NCBI GenBank assembly: GCA_964057225.1
Contig: OZ059895.1
Location: forward strand, 7,564,001 to 7,628,000
Origin: Auanema rhodensis
Taxonomy: Eukaryota; Nematoda; Chromadorea; Rhabditida; Rhabditidae
Direction of reading: 5' to 3'
Length of the DNA stretch: 64,000 nt
Part shown: positions 38,488 to 52,570 of the stretch, piece by piece
Numbering within the stretch: position 1 is the first letter of the stretch
How the letters are laid out: each line of letters opens with the position of its first letter
The notes under the pieces: model-generated
The model's input: only the letters and a program-made list of their open reading frames with translations
Told to the model about the DNA's origin: nothing
Database searches by the model: none
Program-made: the position numbers and the translations under genes

Positions 38488-41400
38488 ATGTCGGAGAATC
38501 AGTATGCACCGTTGACACCAGCAGTAGTTCGAATTCTAACTGATAAGTTATATGAAAAACGAAAATCAGCAGCATTAGACATAGAAAAGTTTTTCACTCA
38601 TAGCTATGAACAGGCAGAACGATATTTTTCAGACAAGTTAGAGACTTATATGCCTCAAACCAAATTTCTCAGCTTGAAAAACTGCTTACAGTTCTTCGAG
38701 AACTGGCTATGGCCTCGAATGGAAATACTAGACAAGGAGGGTTAATTGGTTTTGCGGCTGCTGCTATTGCACTAGGAAAAGTATTTATTATTTTTTTTGC
38801 TCCGAGATAATTGAAATGTTTAGAATGCCGGGCCATTCACAACTAGTCTAATTGAGCCTGTTTTGGCTTGTTTCAACGACCCTGATCTTCGTGTTCGATA
38901 TTATGCTTGCGAAGTAAAACCAGTAAAAGTTTATGGTTAAGGTAAACCCTATTATTTTAGTCATTGTACAATATTGTGAAAATATGTAAAACTGGGGTTT
39001 TGGATCACTTTGAACAGCTGTTCGATGTTTTATGGAAAGTGAGATATATTTATTTTATTTTTCTTTATATTTTTAAACTTTTCAGCTATGTGCTGATTCA
39101 GATCAAAACGTGAGAGGCGGAGCAGAACTTTTGGATAGATTGTTAATGGTAAACTCATGTTTGTTTTATTCAACAATTATTTCTTATTTCAGGATATTGT
39201 TGTTTCACAAGAGGATTTCGATATTGCTAAGCTTATGGTACTACTTCGTGAACGTATATACGTTCAAACAAGCTCTAGTCGGAGATTTATTGTATCATGG
39301 GTAAGAAAATATTTTACAGATCTTTCCTATAATCAGTTTTCAGATGAATACTTTATTAACTACCCCATCATTTGATCTTCTCCCATTTTTGTCTGAAGTT
39401 TCGGATGGATTATTAAAAATGCTAGGTGAGTTTCTTTTTTATCAAAATGCCTTCATAAAAATTTCTAGGTGATAGCCAACCAGCAGTTCGAGATATTACA
39501 GAGACTGTCCTTGGGCAGTTTCTGATTGGAGTACAGAAAAATCCTGATGCTTTGACTGATGTAAGTATCTTATAGTTTAAACCAATTTCACAAAATGATT
39601 ATAGGCGGATCGGGCTCAAATAGTTAATGTATTAATTGTTCATTCCCATGAAGAAGAAACTCCTCTTTGTCGACGATTAGCTTTAATTTGGATGGATGAA
39701 TTTATTCGGTTTGTAATCTTTTTTTAATTTTTTTAATTTTGATTTTTATCTTTGTATTATTTAGAGTATATCAGGATAAGCTTTTGCCTTTCTTATCTTC
39801 TTATTTGAAAGCTATCCTGCCTTCTCTCGAAAATGATGCCTTGAAAGGTTTTTATTTTTATTTTTTTGTATAATTTTGACCAATAAGTTTATCTCAGCTA
39901 GAAGTATCAACGATTATTTGTTAACATTGGTTTCTGAAAAGTCCGATATTGATAAGGAAAGTATGGCTAATGTTATTGGTTAGTTGCTTTGCTTTCATTT
40001 GCTTTTTCAATTCAACCTTTGTCTATAACAGAAGTTCTTCTCTTAAATATACAACATGAACGTCGTGACACCAGAATCGCAGTTTTGAATTGGATCCGTC
40101 ATCTTCATGCTAAGCAACCTGTACCTGTAATTATATAATACTTTCGATACAATAATATTAAATTTCATGATAGCTATTCTCATATATGGATCGTATTTTC
40201 CCTATTCTGCTGACAACATTGTCAGATACATGTGATGAAGTCCTTTTGCTTGATTTACATCTTCTTTCGGATGTTTGTCAATCAAAGGATGATCAGCACA
40301 GAGTAGAATTGGAATCTTTCCAATTGAGCAAAGAAACAATTAAACAGGTTTGTTCAATATTATCTTACCCTCGAACTATTTAATTTTTATAGTTGTCGCC
40401 TATTTCTCCATTTTTAATTAAGTTTTCAATATCTTTATTGGAAATGTTCCGTGCTGATGTTACTCTTCTTAATGATCGTGGGGTGTTGATTGTCCGGTAT
40501 ATTTTAAAATTTTCAATAATTCTTGTTAACTATTATGTTTCAGTCAACTTTGTCTATTACTTGATCCTGCTCATATTTTCCGAGCTTTATGTGTGCTGTT
40601 ACTATCAAGAGAAGAAAATGTGACTTTCATTCAGGTATACTTATTTTTCTGATTATTAATTTCTAAAATATTAATTTTTTTTTCATAAAATAATTTGATA
40701 TATCTATAACTTATAGAAAGTAGTATCGATGCTTCATGGAGTTCTATTAACAGCTACTGAATTATTCATTTTGCGTGATCAACTTCGAGACTTAAAAGAT
40801 CCTGTAGGTAGTACTACTTAATTCTTGTTTATTAGTGGTCTTCAGGACACTGTTTCACTTTTCGAATGTATTTTCCGTAGTTGGTGTCACAGACCAATTG
40901 CTCTATTGGGATTGTGTCTTTTATCTCAAAACTACGCTCAGGCTGAGAAGATTGCTCTTCTACTTTCCAAAGTCAGTTTGCCTTTTGGTTTGAAAAGTTA
41001 GTAATATTTTTAGGTTGATATAACTGTGGATGTTCTTGTGGAAGTTGATAAGTTGGTCAGTATGCTAGAAAGTCCTGTTCTAGCTTGTAAGTGTTTTTTG
41101 TACTATATTAGTAAACTTCTCTCTTTCAGATGTACGCATGGATCTTCTTTCAAACAGTCATCAAAGACATCTGTCGACTGTTCTTTCGGCCCTGTTAATG
41201 ATTCTTCCCCAGTCAGATGCTTTTCATACATTGCATAAAAGACTTCAAGCGGTACCAGCTTTGACAACTGTGGGGTAAGTTTTTTTAATCTTTTTTTTCG
41301 CAAATTTTGTTGTTTCCTATGGCTTCATTCGGTTTTTATGCTTTCTCCCCCTTTTCATCATTACCCATCAAATTTCCGATTTATGGCTATTGCGTCCTAC

Positions 41401-41629
41401 TTTTTGAAATATGATTAGTCATTTTCTCTTTTCAGTAACAAAGAAGCTACTACTAAGCCTAAAGTTAATTTCGATCAGTTATTTATGTATCTTGATGAAG
41501 CTCTACAAAGACGACAAAGCGAGGTATATCATCAAATTATTTATATTTCAAATTCGGCTCATTTTTCAGATTCGTAAGCACCATCGCCAAGTTTTACAGG
41601 CTTCTATTCAGCATCTCACTATTAACTAA
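38488..41629 (+). CDS. vacl-14: VAC14, scaffold of the PIKfyve/Fig4 complex
   Basis: Starts [20 protein letters not shown] and continues [20 protein letters not shown], then [15 protein letters not shown] and [17 protein letters not shown], the most conserved block of VAC14 HEAT repeats. Further blocks are [32 protein letters not shown] and [20 protein letters not shown]. The C-terminal Fig4-binding part includes FNYAQ-type helices and ends [13 protein letters not shown]. The product is about 730 residues, near the family length. VAC14 holds PIKfyve and Fig4 together on endolysosomes and controls PI(3,5)P2. The first intron (donor AAAA|GTTTTTCACTC at about 38588) must be removed to reach the conserved frame. 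Introns are about 45-60 bp. Confidence 0.93.
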
Positions 41630-42787
41630 TCTGTTCCCAAAATATTTTATAATCTTCATTTTAATTAATTATTTTTAATCTAATTTTATCTTGTACGGTT
41701 TCAATTGTGATATGTTTTGAATGCCTTCCTATAATATTATACATATGGAAAATGTTTAAATTTATATATAAAATAAGGAATTTTACTTTTTTTATTCTTC
41801 CATTCGAATCCAACATATTTTTCTTTTTTTTGCTGTTACGCTATGTTACATTATGTAATATCTCTCAGATAGTTTATATATATATGAGGGGGCTCCCAAT
41901 TCATTTGTCATGAAATTGTTCGTGAACATCCTGTTGCTATGTGAGAAAAACGTATACGAGCAACATCAATTTGTCAAAAGAGTTCTCTTCACATATTGTT
42001 TCGTATTTACGTCACTTGGTTATAGCTTGAGCTCTCTTTCTATTATTGATGAGCAAAGAAATCTAATGAATATTCGGTTTCACGCAAACGTTATTTCTAC
42101 AAAGCAATGAAGTTGCCATTCCTGATTATTGATGTGTGAGATGAGAGAAAATCTTTCTTACTTCTTATGTAATGTTTTCATTATTGCGAGCATTTTAGCA
42201 TGTATAATGCTTTTAGCTATGCGGTAACCACGGTTTCAAGCTATTAGAGGCTTTCCCAGCTCTAAATTGAGAGTATTAGTATACTCGAGCATGACGGAAA
42301 AAGTCGATTTTTCAACTATGACTTAGCTTTAGCGAAGGTTGCAGAAGAAAGGTAAAGGAATTTTTGTTGAAATAGAACATTCCACTAAGTTATTGCCAAT
42401 TCTGGAAGAAGGTCATCTGTTTGCTGTCATGTATCTGACTCATTTTGGCGCCAATTTTCAATGTAACTCAAGTTGTATCCTGGTCGTTTGCATACACCTG
42501 AATTGCATGGCGACTTTTCTGATACAGAATTTTTGCCTCCGTTTAATTTTTAGGAACTCGAATGATGACAAAAACAAAAGCAAAAATTGGCATTCCTACT
42601 TTTTCTTGCTATCCATTAGAAAACTGAGGAACATTCTGACGTCAGGGGGTAAATTGAACAAGGAAACATAGAGTGACGATGCAATTATGCCGACAACAAT
42701 GTCGATAACACGAAAAACTCTGATTCGTCTAGTACCTTTCCAGCTTCAAACTCTAGTATACTCTTGTGCGTACTCTTCACTCTCTCT

Positions 42788-42829
<42 letters not shown>

Positions 42830-45800
42830 GCATCTCCTTCTGGATTTATATATTGATTTTACTAACGCCTACACCTACTGAATTTTTCTATTTTTTTGCC
42901 AAATATAGCAATATTCCCCGCCTCTGTGCCTTGTTCTCATGCGTTTGCTTCACGGATTGCTTTAGAATTTTTGAGTTCTGAATTGGATATAAAAACCGAA
43001 TACTTTAAACCTCATTTTTCACTCATTATGATAAATAAGAATAAAAATAAAATATGCTTATGTTAACGTAGTTTTTACATATACTTTTTACTTCTAGGGT
43101 CACCCCTTATGCTCAATGCTTGAGCGGTTCCTTTCCTTAAATTCATATATGTGAGCTCTTCCCAACCTTGTTTCTTCATCCCTGCTTCACTTCTTTTTCA
43201 ATCCCGACTATTTCACGCCTCATATTTGGATTGTTCTTTTCAAGCTATTGCTTTTAGCCGAGTGTACGCTTTGTCTGTTATTCAGTTCTTATTCCTCTCA
43301 ATTTTTCTTAGTTTCAAGTTTTTTCTTTATTTTAAGTTACAAGCTTTTATTCATACTGCAAGATAGTCGACTTCCTGCTGAGTTCTGCAAGCTCTTTAAG
43401 CAGTGCGTCACGTTTTAGCCATGTTTCTTTCAGATGTTTTTTTAATTTTCATCAGTTTCAAAATTACTACTGCTGCATGTTTGGTTATCTCTACGCGTTA
43501 TCTCCAGATAGACGAGCCAGATAATTGCTGATCATCGCTCCGCAAACAAATGCACAATGAGCCAAATAGAGCAGATGAGGAGTGAGCGCGAAAACGAGGA
43601 GGCAACATGAGTAATTCTTAATCATTTGGCTTGGCTATTGGATTGACATTGACATGTCGTTTTTCTTATTACGTTCGATGTCGTTGAAGTTTGTAGTTGA
43701 GACTAGTCTATAGTAGTGTTTTTAATATTTTTTTATAAATCAATCTGTTTTCCTAATCTTATTATTCTTTTATTTATTGCTTTGAAGTACATCTCTTTCG
43801 TAATTCCATTTTTTTCAGAATGTATAAAATTAAAAGTAAATGAATAGTATGTGAGCAAGATTGCCAGATAGGGGGCCACTAGGATGTCTAAACCACAATG
43901 TCCGGGCTCTATTCCTCAGCTCCATCTACCCTCTCACTTTTTCACGATTCCTCTATTTATCTCATAGTGAGCTTGTCGTTCGCTGTCGTCTCTCATTTCT
44001 ATTCTCATCTTCCGGGCTCCTCGATCCTTTCCTTCAATCCCTTGCTTCTGCCGCTTTTCGTATTTCTTTTCAACAATTTTCCACCCTCTCCACCCTCTCC
44101 ATTCTTTTTTCTTGGTTTTTTTCACTTACAAACATATTTCAGAATATCATTATTCTATACGTGGCTTTTGCTCTGTTATGGATGAATAGTTTTCAACTAG
44201 TTGCGTAGGCTTTAAGGAACTACTTAAACTAATAGCCTTCTTGAAAATAAACTGTTCAAAATATTACCGAAGTTTTATCTAATTGCTTTTCTTCAACCTC
44301 TTAGTACAGTTTCACTTTTTTTCGTTTTTCGCATACGTTTCGATAAAACTACTCTAAGCATATATGCATCAAACATGCTATAAACTTTGGTTAAACGAAC
44401 TTGGATTCTATGTAAACTAAGAGCCAATGTTACCTTATTTGCTATTCTATCCACCTATTCAAGTTTTAAATAGATGCGTCCGATATACGGCGTTTCTTAT
44501 TTGCATGTCTGCCTGAGAATTAGAGAAAGATAATATAGAGATAGTATATAACTATGATGAGAAAAAGAAAGAAAGAGAGAAGTACTAAAGCTTATGCCGT
44601 AATTGGCTCCAATGAATAATCGCTTAGCACTACTATGTAACTCTTCCTTCTTAAAACAAGGCTAGAAAAAGAATTACGTATATTCACGCCTGAATAAACA
44701 GGAGTTTTATAGAAATTATACTCGAGAATACAATTCTTGTAAATCAGATATATTATTTCTCCATTTTATCAGAGTATCAGATTCTTGTTTTTTTATAAAT
44801 CGTAATAGCCTGCCTGGTCATTAGAATATTTTGTTGCCAGCCGCTCTCACATAATTCCTTAATGCTTGTTTTGACATGTGCAACTATGATGAGCTTTGTA
44901 CTAACATATTTACTCTGAAAAACTTTTTGTAATTTCGAACCTTTATCGATTGTTTCTTTGCAACTCTATGAATATCTCTTTTATATTTTAACAGATTTCT
45001 TAGTTTACGATTATCAACTCTCCGCAGTATTTTGGCTCAAATGAGGACACCATCCGAGCCTCTTTGCTAATAGCATCAGCCATTGTGACATTTCTAATCT
45101 GCAAAGCCGATATCTAACTAATCTAATAAACAGACTGCTGGACAAAGAAGTTTGTGCCATCAGACGGGCTATGCTACCAAACGCCATTCAGTCCCAGCTG
45201 TTTTTTTTGAGTTGACGCAAACTTCGTGTTCTGTTCGACGCACATGAGAAACGCTAATGAATTCAACGGCGGGATCTTTAGATTAATTTTTACCACATCT
45301 TATTCTATTCCTCTTGCAATATTTAAGTTATAGAATTGGTGTAATTCAAATTTATTGATGAATTTATCAACAGGAATTGCCAGAAAATTGTCTACATCAT
45401 GATTATACTTTAAAATTTTATTTCATGTAATTAGCAATGAAGCTTATCTAAGGAAAAATGCCTGTCTAACTTATGTCCTGATTATATGATGTGATTAGCA
45501 GAATCGCAAAGAGCTATGTTTTTACAGGCAAGCACATTGTTTTCACATCATGCCATGTAGTCTGTTGAAGAAAAGATCGACACATCTAAAGAGATCCTGT
45601 TCTTGTTCACTTTTCCGCCACTCTATCTCCTTTCTTCTACTATTATATTATTGTGCCTACTACTATGCATCCCATGCTGCTGCCCCTAAAAGAGCCAGAC
45701 TGCCAATCGTAGTATGCATTTGTCTTTCGCTTAGGTTCATCACTCGTTTCTTCGCGTTTGTCAAATTCCGATTGGGTCGGTCCTCAACCTCCTTTTATGC

Positions 45801-48118
45801 CTGCAAGCGCTTTTCTTTTACTCTCCCTCACTCTGTTAGCCATCCAGTCGGCCAGCTCGCCGTCTGTCCGGCCAGTCTCCTTTCTCTTTTTCTCTCCTCC
45901 CCCCTCTCTTTAGCCGCCACGCATCGATCCTTCGCTTTCATACATAGACACGTCCGTTGTGTAGGAGCTATACTCAGCTCTGACGACTGCTTCTGTTGTA
46001 TTCATCTCATCCAGAATACCCATGTTTGCTACAACGCGTAATGTTGCCTATGTTTCTTCTTATGACTTCGTTAGCTTCAAAACTTCATCTGTTTCACATG
46101 CTACCTACTTTATTATCTGTACCTTCGGAAAGATTAGTTGTCTTTGTCATTGTATACTTATTGGCTGTATTTTTTGTTAAATGTGTTGAACTGCGGTTGC
46201 TCATCTGATTACAAATAACACGTGGTTATATCTACTAATTCTGAAAAACAAATATATCTCAGGTATAGCTTAAAGTTTTGACGTGAAAGAACTTTCTTAT
46301 CATTCGAAATAATATATTCCTATTCTTGATAAAGTCTTTATCTTCGAAACTTTAATCGATAGTTGCTAATAAAAAACGCAAAGGTCCTCGTGACAACTGA
46401 CTTAATTCAGCTCTGCTTTCACGTTCTCTTCAACAAACTAGTGATATAATATTACGTAATATATCTTGGTTGCCTTGTTTTCTGGTTTATGAGATTTGAT
46501 TCAGTTCTTCGTGGCGGCAAAATAAAAGCTTTTCGAGCTACTCGATGTCATATTAACAATATAGGTTCTTCTGGGTGGAAAATTTCTGAAATATATTCCC
46601 TGTCTTATACCACTTTGGGCTCGTTATATATTATTATTCATTCAATCCGTTTCATTTTTCTTCACATTTTTTCTTTTATTATTCTTGTCATACAGTTCGA
46701 TCAAAGACACACTACCACAAAGTTTTAGCATTTTCTATCATTTTTTATGTGGTCTGTGTTTGCATTTATGCCGTTCGATTCTTTCTGTTCCATTTCACTC
46801 TTGTATTTCTCTCTGAGACTCTCGATCGCACCATAGTTACATTCTTTCGCCCTCCAACACAAACAAGACTATTTGCGCCTCTCTACTGCTCATAGTTTTG
46901 GAGTGTTAATCGTTTTATCATCAATAGGATTTTCAATATAGTTCAAATGAATAGGTATATATGTATGAATAATTCTTATTATTATTGCTTTTGTTTTCAC
47001 TGTCTTGTTTCTTCGAATTTTCAATTAATCATCATCATGTTACTATGGTATGCTCGGATCATTGATGATTTTTGTAATGTTTCATCGGTGTAACTTCGCT
47101 TTCGTTGGCGGTCAACCTTCTTTACATGCATAGTTGACTAAGTTCACGCTATCACCACTGCGGTGCCCGTGTCTCTTCTTTCCTAAATTTTTAATCCAGT
47201 TTCTTCCAATATTGCTGGAAAAGTATTCACTCGTCATCGTGGGACATTATGACCTTAAGTCTTATTGATATTCGCTGTCCTTTTATGAGAGCCACTTTGT
47301 GTTCTCATTCATCAGGAACTGAAGCTCTCCTTCCCTAAGCTATCCATTCATTTTGGTGAATTCGTCATTTTGTGTTTAAGAAGCTTTGATATTGCTTTTT
47401 TTCTCAGCTATTGGAAAAGCTTTCTGGACCCACATCATCTTTCTAGTCTTCAGCAACCCCAGGGATTCTGAATGGCTTGTGGTTTGCAGACATTGCAGAG
47501 ACGAAAGAGAGTCGAACATACTAGTGAAGCTGCCTCATAATGATTCCTTTCGGTAGCTCCATCCTCTGATTCATGAGCTTTCTGCGCTCTTAATGGCAGT
47601 GCATTGGTCTGCTGTCCTTTTTTCAGCCTAATCATCGAATTCACATTTAGCTCTGTCCCCAGCAAAGTAAATGTTATAGTGAAACGTTTTACTTTTTTGA
47701 AAATTTATTTATAACCACTATTTGATTATAACTTGTTGGTGTAGTATTGCTCATACAAACCTTATTTTTCTGTGTCATATAGACTGCGCATCCCTGCTTG
47801 ACTCATACTGAATTGTTCTATTATTTTTCAAAATCACCGATATGCATAATTATTTGAAATTAATTATTCCTTTTTTTATATTTTATTTTTCTTTGTGTAT
47901 CTGCCAATGTTTTTACTTTTAAATGCGTTTGTTTTCATCTTATTTTTTCCGAGGTTTCAATTTACAAGCTGTTCTATTCACTTATAAACTTCAGGATTGA
48001 AAATAACTGAAGAACAATATGTGTTCTTGTAATATTTAAACGCATTTTCTTTTCCAAATGTGCAAGACTATATAATTTATTTTCAGTGTAACTTTACTAA
48101 CATTTATTTTTTTTAACC
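41630..48118. other. 6.5-kb region with no convincing gene
   Basis: No conserved protein frame on either strand. It includes a CT microsatellite, pyrimidine-rich stretches around 43860-44130 and 45580-46030 that are less AT-rich than their surroundings, and scattered short open frames of low complexity. It may be upstream regulatory sequence of unc-57 or hold a non-coding transcript. I recognise no tRNA, snRNA or known microRNA in it. Confidence 0.5.
42778..42826. repeat. (CT)n microsatellite
   Basis: About 49 bp of CT units with two TTT interruptions, in the gene-free region downstream of VAC14. Confidence 0.95.
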
Positions 48119-49765
48119 ATGTCTCTCTCTGGCTTACGAAAACAGTTTAATAAGGCTAATCAGGTTTGAAACAGTCATGATCGAATGACGGTCTTATAAA
48201 AGTTTTTAGTATTTGTCTGAGTCTATGGGTGCCGCTGAGCCGACCAAGCTTGATGAAGTTTATAATGAAATGGAAAAGGTAATTATATTATTTATATATA
48301 TTATTGAGTTAATTTTTATTCAGAATATTGATACAACTTATGAGCTAATCAGCGCTCTCGTTGCTGGAGTGAATGAATATTTACAACCTAATCCAGGTGC
48401 TTTGCTTATGTTCCTAAATATCATACACATAGTTAGTGTGTATTGCATTGAATGCCATTTAATTGAGATTAATTTTAAAATCTAATGATACTGAATATGG
48501 ATTTGAGCTTAATTTTTTAATTTTAGCCACAAGAGCCAAAATGGCCACAATGGGCGCTCTATCTAAGGTCAGTGGCACCGCTAAAACTTCTCCTTATCCA
48601 CAAACGGAAGGAATTTTGGCAGAAACCATGCAAAAATATGGCCAAAAACTTGGTAACAGCAGTGACTTGGGAAAAGTAAGCATACATTTCTGTTTTGAAT
48701 GTCTAAGAATCGATTAAGGCTTTGGTGGATTGTTCTGAAACATTCCGTCAAATGGCTGATGTCAAATATCAAATGGAGGATGGATTGAAACATAATTTCA
48801 TTGATCCTTTAACCCATCTGCAAAATAACGAGCTGAAAGAAGTAAATGTATACTCATATTTTACGGAGCTTCTTTTCAAATTTTATAATTTCAGCATCAC
48901 CGAACAAAACTGAAGGGCCGTCGTTTAGATTACGATTGCAAAAAGAGACAGCAAAGACGAGATGACGAAATGATTCAAGCGGAAGAAAAATTGGAAGAGT
49001 CTAAGAGACTTGCTGAGATGGCTATGTATAATGTTTTATCTAATGATGTTAGCTATATATTTTTATAGTAGTAAATCTCCTGTAATTTCTAGGTAGAACA
49101 AATTTCTCAACTTAGAGCCCTAGTTGACGCCCAACTAGATTTTCATCGTCAAACCACTCAGGTTCTTGAAAACCTTCAAATGCAGCTTCAGATGAGGTTT
49201 TTCCTTTTTTGCATATAACAATTTTCATTATCTATTTAGAGTTACTGAGGCCAGCAGTAGACCACGTCCAGAGCACTGCCCTGTACCAGTTCTTCAATCA
49301 CGCACACCTAGATCCAGGTTTTTTTTACTTTTTTAAAATTTAAATTTTAAACTTGGTTAAGATCACCTGCTTTTGACGGGGTATCCACAGCATCAGGCGC
49401 TTCAATGACTAATCCTACTTATGCTCAAAATGGCGCTGCTCCATATTCTCAGCCAGCACCGGTACTATAGTTATTATTTCCATTTTATTTTATTTTTTTC
49501 TAGAATTACACTCAACAACCAGCACCAGCAGCTGCACAAAAACCGACTGCTAAAGCTTTATTTGATTTCGATGCTCAAAATGAGGGAGAGGTTTGAATTT
49601 AAGTTTGTTGATTTCATATCATAAACATTTCAGTTGGATTTCAAGGAGGGAGCTGTTATTGAACTTGTGTCTAAAGTTGATGAAAATTGGATGGAAGGCC
49701 GCGCAAATGGAAAAACTGGGCTGTTCCCAATAAACTATGTTCAAATTCTTGTACCTCTTCGATAA
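48119..49765 (+). CDS. unc-57: Endophilin A (BAR + SH3)
   Basis: Starts [20 protein letters not shown], the amphipathic N-terminal helix and first BAR helix of endophilin A. The BAR domain continues through [55 protein letters not shown] and [20 protein letters not shown]. After a Pro/Ala/Gln-rich linker, the C-terminal SH3 domain reads [20 protein letters not shown], then [20 protein letters not shown], ending VPLR. The protein bends membranes and recruits dynamin and synaptojanin (UNC-26) in synaptic-vesicle endocytosis. The start is supported by TTATTTTCAG at 48077-48086, a likely trans-splice acceptor. About ten introns of 40-110 bp. Confidence 0.96.
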
Positions 49766-50567
49766 CTAGTGAATTCTAGATTTTTGTTTTATGTAATATT
49801 CCGTATTAGCTTGCCACAAGATGTAAATTTCTTATTCTGCGTTTTAGTCGTGCCATCTAGTTCTAACTTCTGTACAATTTGTGATTTCTCGCAATAACCC
49901 TATTTTCATGCATTTAGAATTCCGCTTATAGCTACTAATAGACTTACATTTTTTTTATTTTTAAGATTTTTATTGCTAACAATATTAATCTGTAGATCTT
50001 TAATTTATTTTATTACTTATACTTGCATTCACAGTAACTTATTTATTAGATAACCTACTCATTCGGTTATCGCATGTCACTTTCATAAACTGTAAAATAT
50101 GATGCATTTTTGCATTTTTATTCCATCTATTTTTGTAGATGTCATTTACATGTTCAATCAAATAAATATTTGGACAATAGTTCAAAGAATTGGATAAACA
50201 ATATCATGGGTTTAAGAAACATTGAAAGGTTATTATAGTCAAATCAAAAACAGATTTTTTTAATATTGAGTTGTTAAAAGATTCGTTTACTGAAACCTTA
50301 CAATCATTTCTATCTCAAAAATAACTATGTACATCATTATAGTACAGTGTATATTGGGTCAGTAGTATATGCTTTTTTTCAGATTTAGATCTGATGTGTA
50401 CGTTGTTTACAATGTTTTTTAAAAACGTCGTTGGGTAAAAAGTTGAAATCATCCTGCTGAAAATTTGAACGTGTTTATTGATGTTCTTATAGTAATTAGT
50501 TATTGTTGAGATATTCTAACTATTTTCTGTGCTTTTTGAACAGTTCAAATATTTTTTTAAAGATATA
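49766..50567. other. Intergenic unc-57 / pbs-4
   Basis: AT-rich 3' flank of unc-57 with AATAAA near 50160. A TTTTTGAACAG about 25 bases before the pbs-4 ATG is a likely acceptor. No gene supported. Confidence 0.4.
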
Positions 50568-51453
50568 ATGGCTGGAGGCATGCATTTTCTGGTGGGAATC
50601 TCCACGAAAGATTATGTAATTCTGGCTGCCGATAAGGCATCCTTTTCTTATGGAGCCATTCTCACTGATCAAGGTTAGTATTTTATATTCAGAAGTTTAT
50701 TTTTAATGTGAAATTCATTTTTTTAAGATAATGACAAGGAGTATAGGCTTGGAGATAAGATGTCTATGATCTGTATTGGTGAAGACGGAGATGTTGATAA
50801 CTTTGGAGAATGGGTTAAGAGAAATATCCAGTTGTATTCTATCAGAAACGGTAAATTTTGTGTATATAATGTATCATATACGTAATAATATAGGTTATGA
50901 GTTATCACCAAAAGCAGCCCACCACTGGATTAGAGGAAGAATCGCCTCAGGTCTTCGTTCAAGAGTATAACATGTTCTTTCTCTTATATACCTATAACAA
51001 CATTTTGCAGGAGTCCTATTATGTTGACCTTCTTCTTGGTGGTTATGACGAGAACGAAAAGAAGGCTTTCTTAGGGTCTGTAGACTATCTTGGAAATGGA
51101 TTGCCATATCAGGTTTTTATTTTCTTAGGTAATTTCAGAATAATTGTTTTGTTTAAGCCATATTTGTTCCGTGGATTCTGTGGTCGTTTCTGTTATGCTA
51201 TTATGGACAGAGAATACAAAAAAGGTCAGCACCAGTATAAGACTTCTTTCATAAGTCGTGTTTCAGATATGAGCGAGGAACAAGGCTTGGCTCTGATGAA
51301 TAAATGTATCGCTGAGGCTAAGAAACGCTTTGTCGCCAATATTCCGGGTTATAAGGTTATTTTAGCCTTTGATATTCTTGGATATTTGTATTTTTGCAGG
51401 TTCTCATTATCGATAAGAATGGTCTTCGACACCTTCCAGATGTCATGTATTAA
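50568..51453 (+). CDS. pbs-4: 20S proteasome beta subunit 4 (PSMB2 type)
   Basis: Reads MAGGMHFLVGISTKDYVILA, then YRLGDKMSMICIGEDGDVDN, LYSIRNGYELSPKAAHHWIR, YYVDLLLGGYDENEKKAFLG, GFCGRFCYAIMDREYKKDMS and the end VLIIDKNGLRHLPDVMY. This is the beta-4 (PSMB2) subunit of the 20S core. It lacks a propeptide and the N-terminal catalytic threonine, as expected for this structural, non-proteolytic position in the beta ring. About 200 residues in six or seven exons. It converges with the mitochondrial recycling-factor gene, with only about 160 bp between their stops. Confidence 0.95.
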
Positions 51454-51615
51454 ATCATAACGATATATTGAAGTCCGGTAATTTCAAACGTGTTGGCCCC
51501 TATTATGTATCCCCGATGTTTCCTTTAAATTATTTATTGTTACTTTCAACACGGTTTCATAAATCATCTCTTCACCCGTGTGTGTATATCAAACTACTTC
51601 AGAAACTAGACAAAA

Positions 51616-52570
51616 TTAGGCAACTTCTTTGAGCAACTCCTTTCTTTTTATTTCAATGATTGATAATCCTTTCTCTTCCATTGAACGCTTCAGAGTTAAC
51701 AACTTTTGGCGAGTTTCCTTTAAATCATCAGCTTTAACAGATTGCTGACTGGATTGCTTGTCGAACTTCGTATACACCTAAAAAGATGTGTACTAATATT
51801 ATAAAAAAAGAATATCGGCATACAGTATTTAGAGCTTGCTTATATTCATTGAAAATTTTACTCTTAGCCTCTGTTGCTAACTGTTCTCGTCTCTCTCTGG
51901 TCATTCGAGGTGTTGGAATATAGAGAACAACTCCTTCTTGTTGGGGGTTAACATTCAGTGCAGATTTCTTAATTAAAATGTGTAATGATAAGAAAGCCTG
52001 ATTAATGAACCTGTATAGCGAGTTTGGCCCATTTGATAGCGTTCGGATTATTAGCAAAATTTATCATAACCATTTGAGGAGCTTTCAGGCTAACTCTTCC
52101 CAGATGGGACATTTTATGTTCCTAAGCAAATATTAATGATTAGCATTACTTTTTGCTACATGCATACATCTCCTTTCTCAAGCTTTACTGTGATATCTTC
52201 ATATAGTCGTAGGTCAATCTATTAAAATGTGCGAAATTTTTTAAAGATTATTATTTGTTACCTGTAAAGAAAAGTGCTTCGCCAATTCTTCGCCTAATAT
52301 TTTTATAATTTCTTCCATTTCTTTTACAGCGCCTTTTAAATATACGTTTTCGCCAGTTATAACATTTGAATTAACAATTTGTCCTCCCTGTAACATACCC
52401 ATGATCATCGAAATAGTATTAGACAAGCAAACCTTTTTTCCTTTTTCATTCCTCTTCACTTTTAGTAATGAAGCAGTTGTGTGAATTTGAGTACTTTGAG
52501 TTTGTACAACAGAACTTGCTCTTATCACTCTTAGAGGATATACTGCCCGAAACAAACGTGTTGAAATCAT
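51616..52570 (-). CDS. mrrf-1: Mitochondrial ribosome recycling factor
   Basis: Starts MISTRLFRAVYPLRVIRASS, an arginine- and serine-rich mitochondrial presequence. Conserved ribosome-recycling-factor blocks follow: LKGAVKEMEEIIKILGEELA, GRVSLKAPQMVMINFANNPN, LNVNPQQEGVVLYIPTPRMT (the invariant P-x-x-T/R-x-x-R-R region), ATEAKSKIFNEYKQALN and the end MKRKELLKEVA. With EF-G2mt it splits mitochondrial ribosomes after termination. The order, length (about 240 residues) and mitochondrial leader fit MRRF. The gene is convergent with pbs-4. Introns are about 45-60 bp. Confidence 0.92.

Noticed and set aside
43861-44208. 115-codon open frame and an overlapping 95-codon frame
   Set aside because: Two overlapping frames are open because the stretch is pyrimidine-rich; neither looks like a protein.
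45550-46041. 163-codon open frame in the gene-free region
   Set aside because: Ser/Leu/Cys-rich, composition driven by a CT-rich stretch, no domain, no supporting splice or start context.
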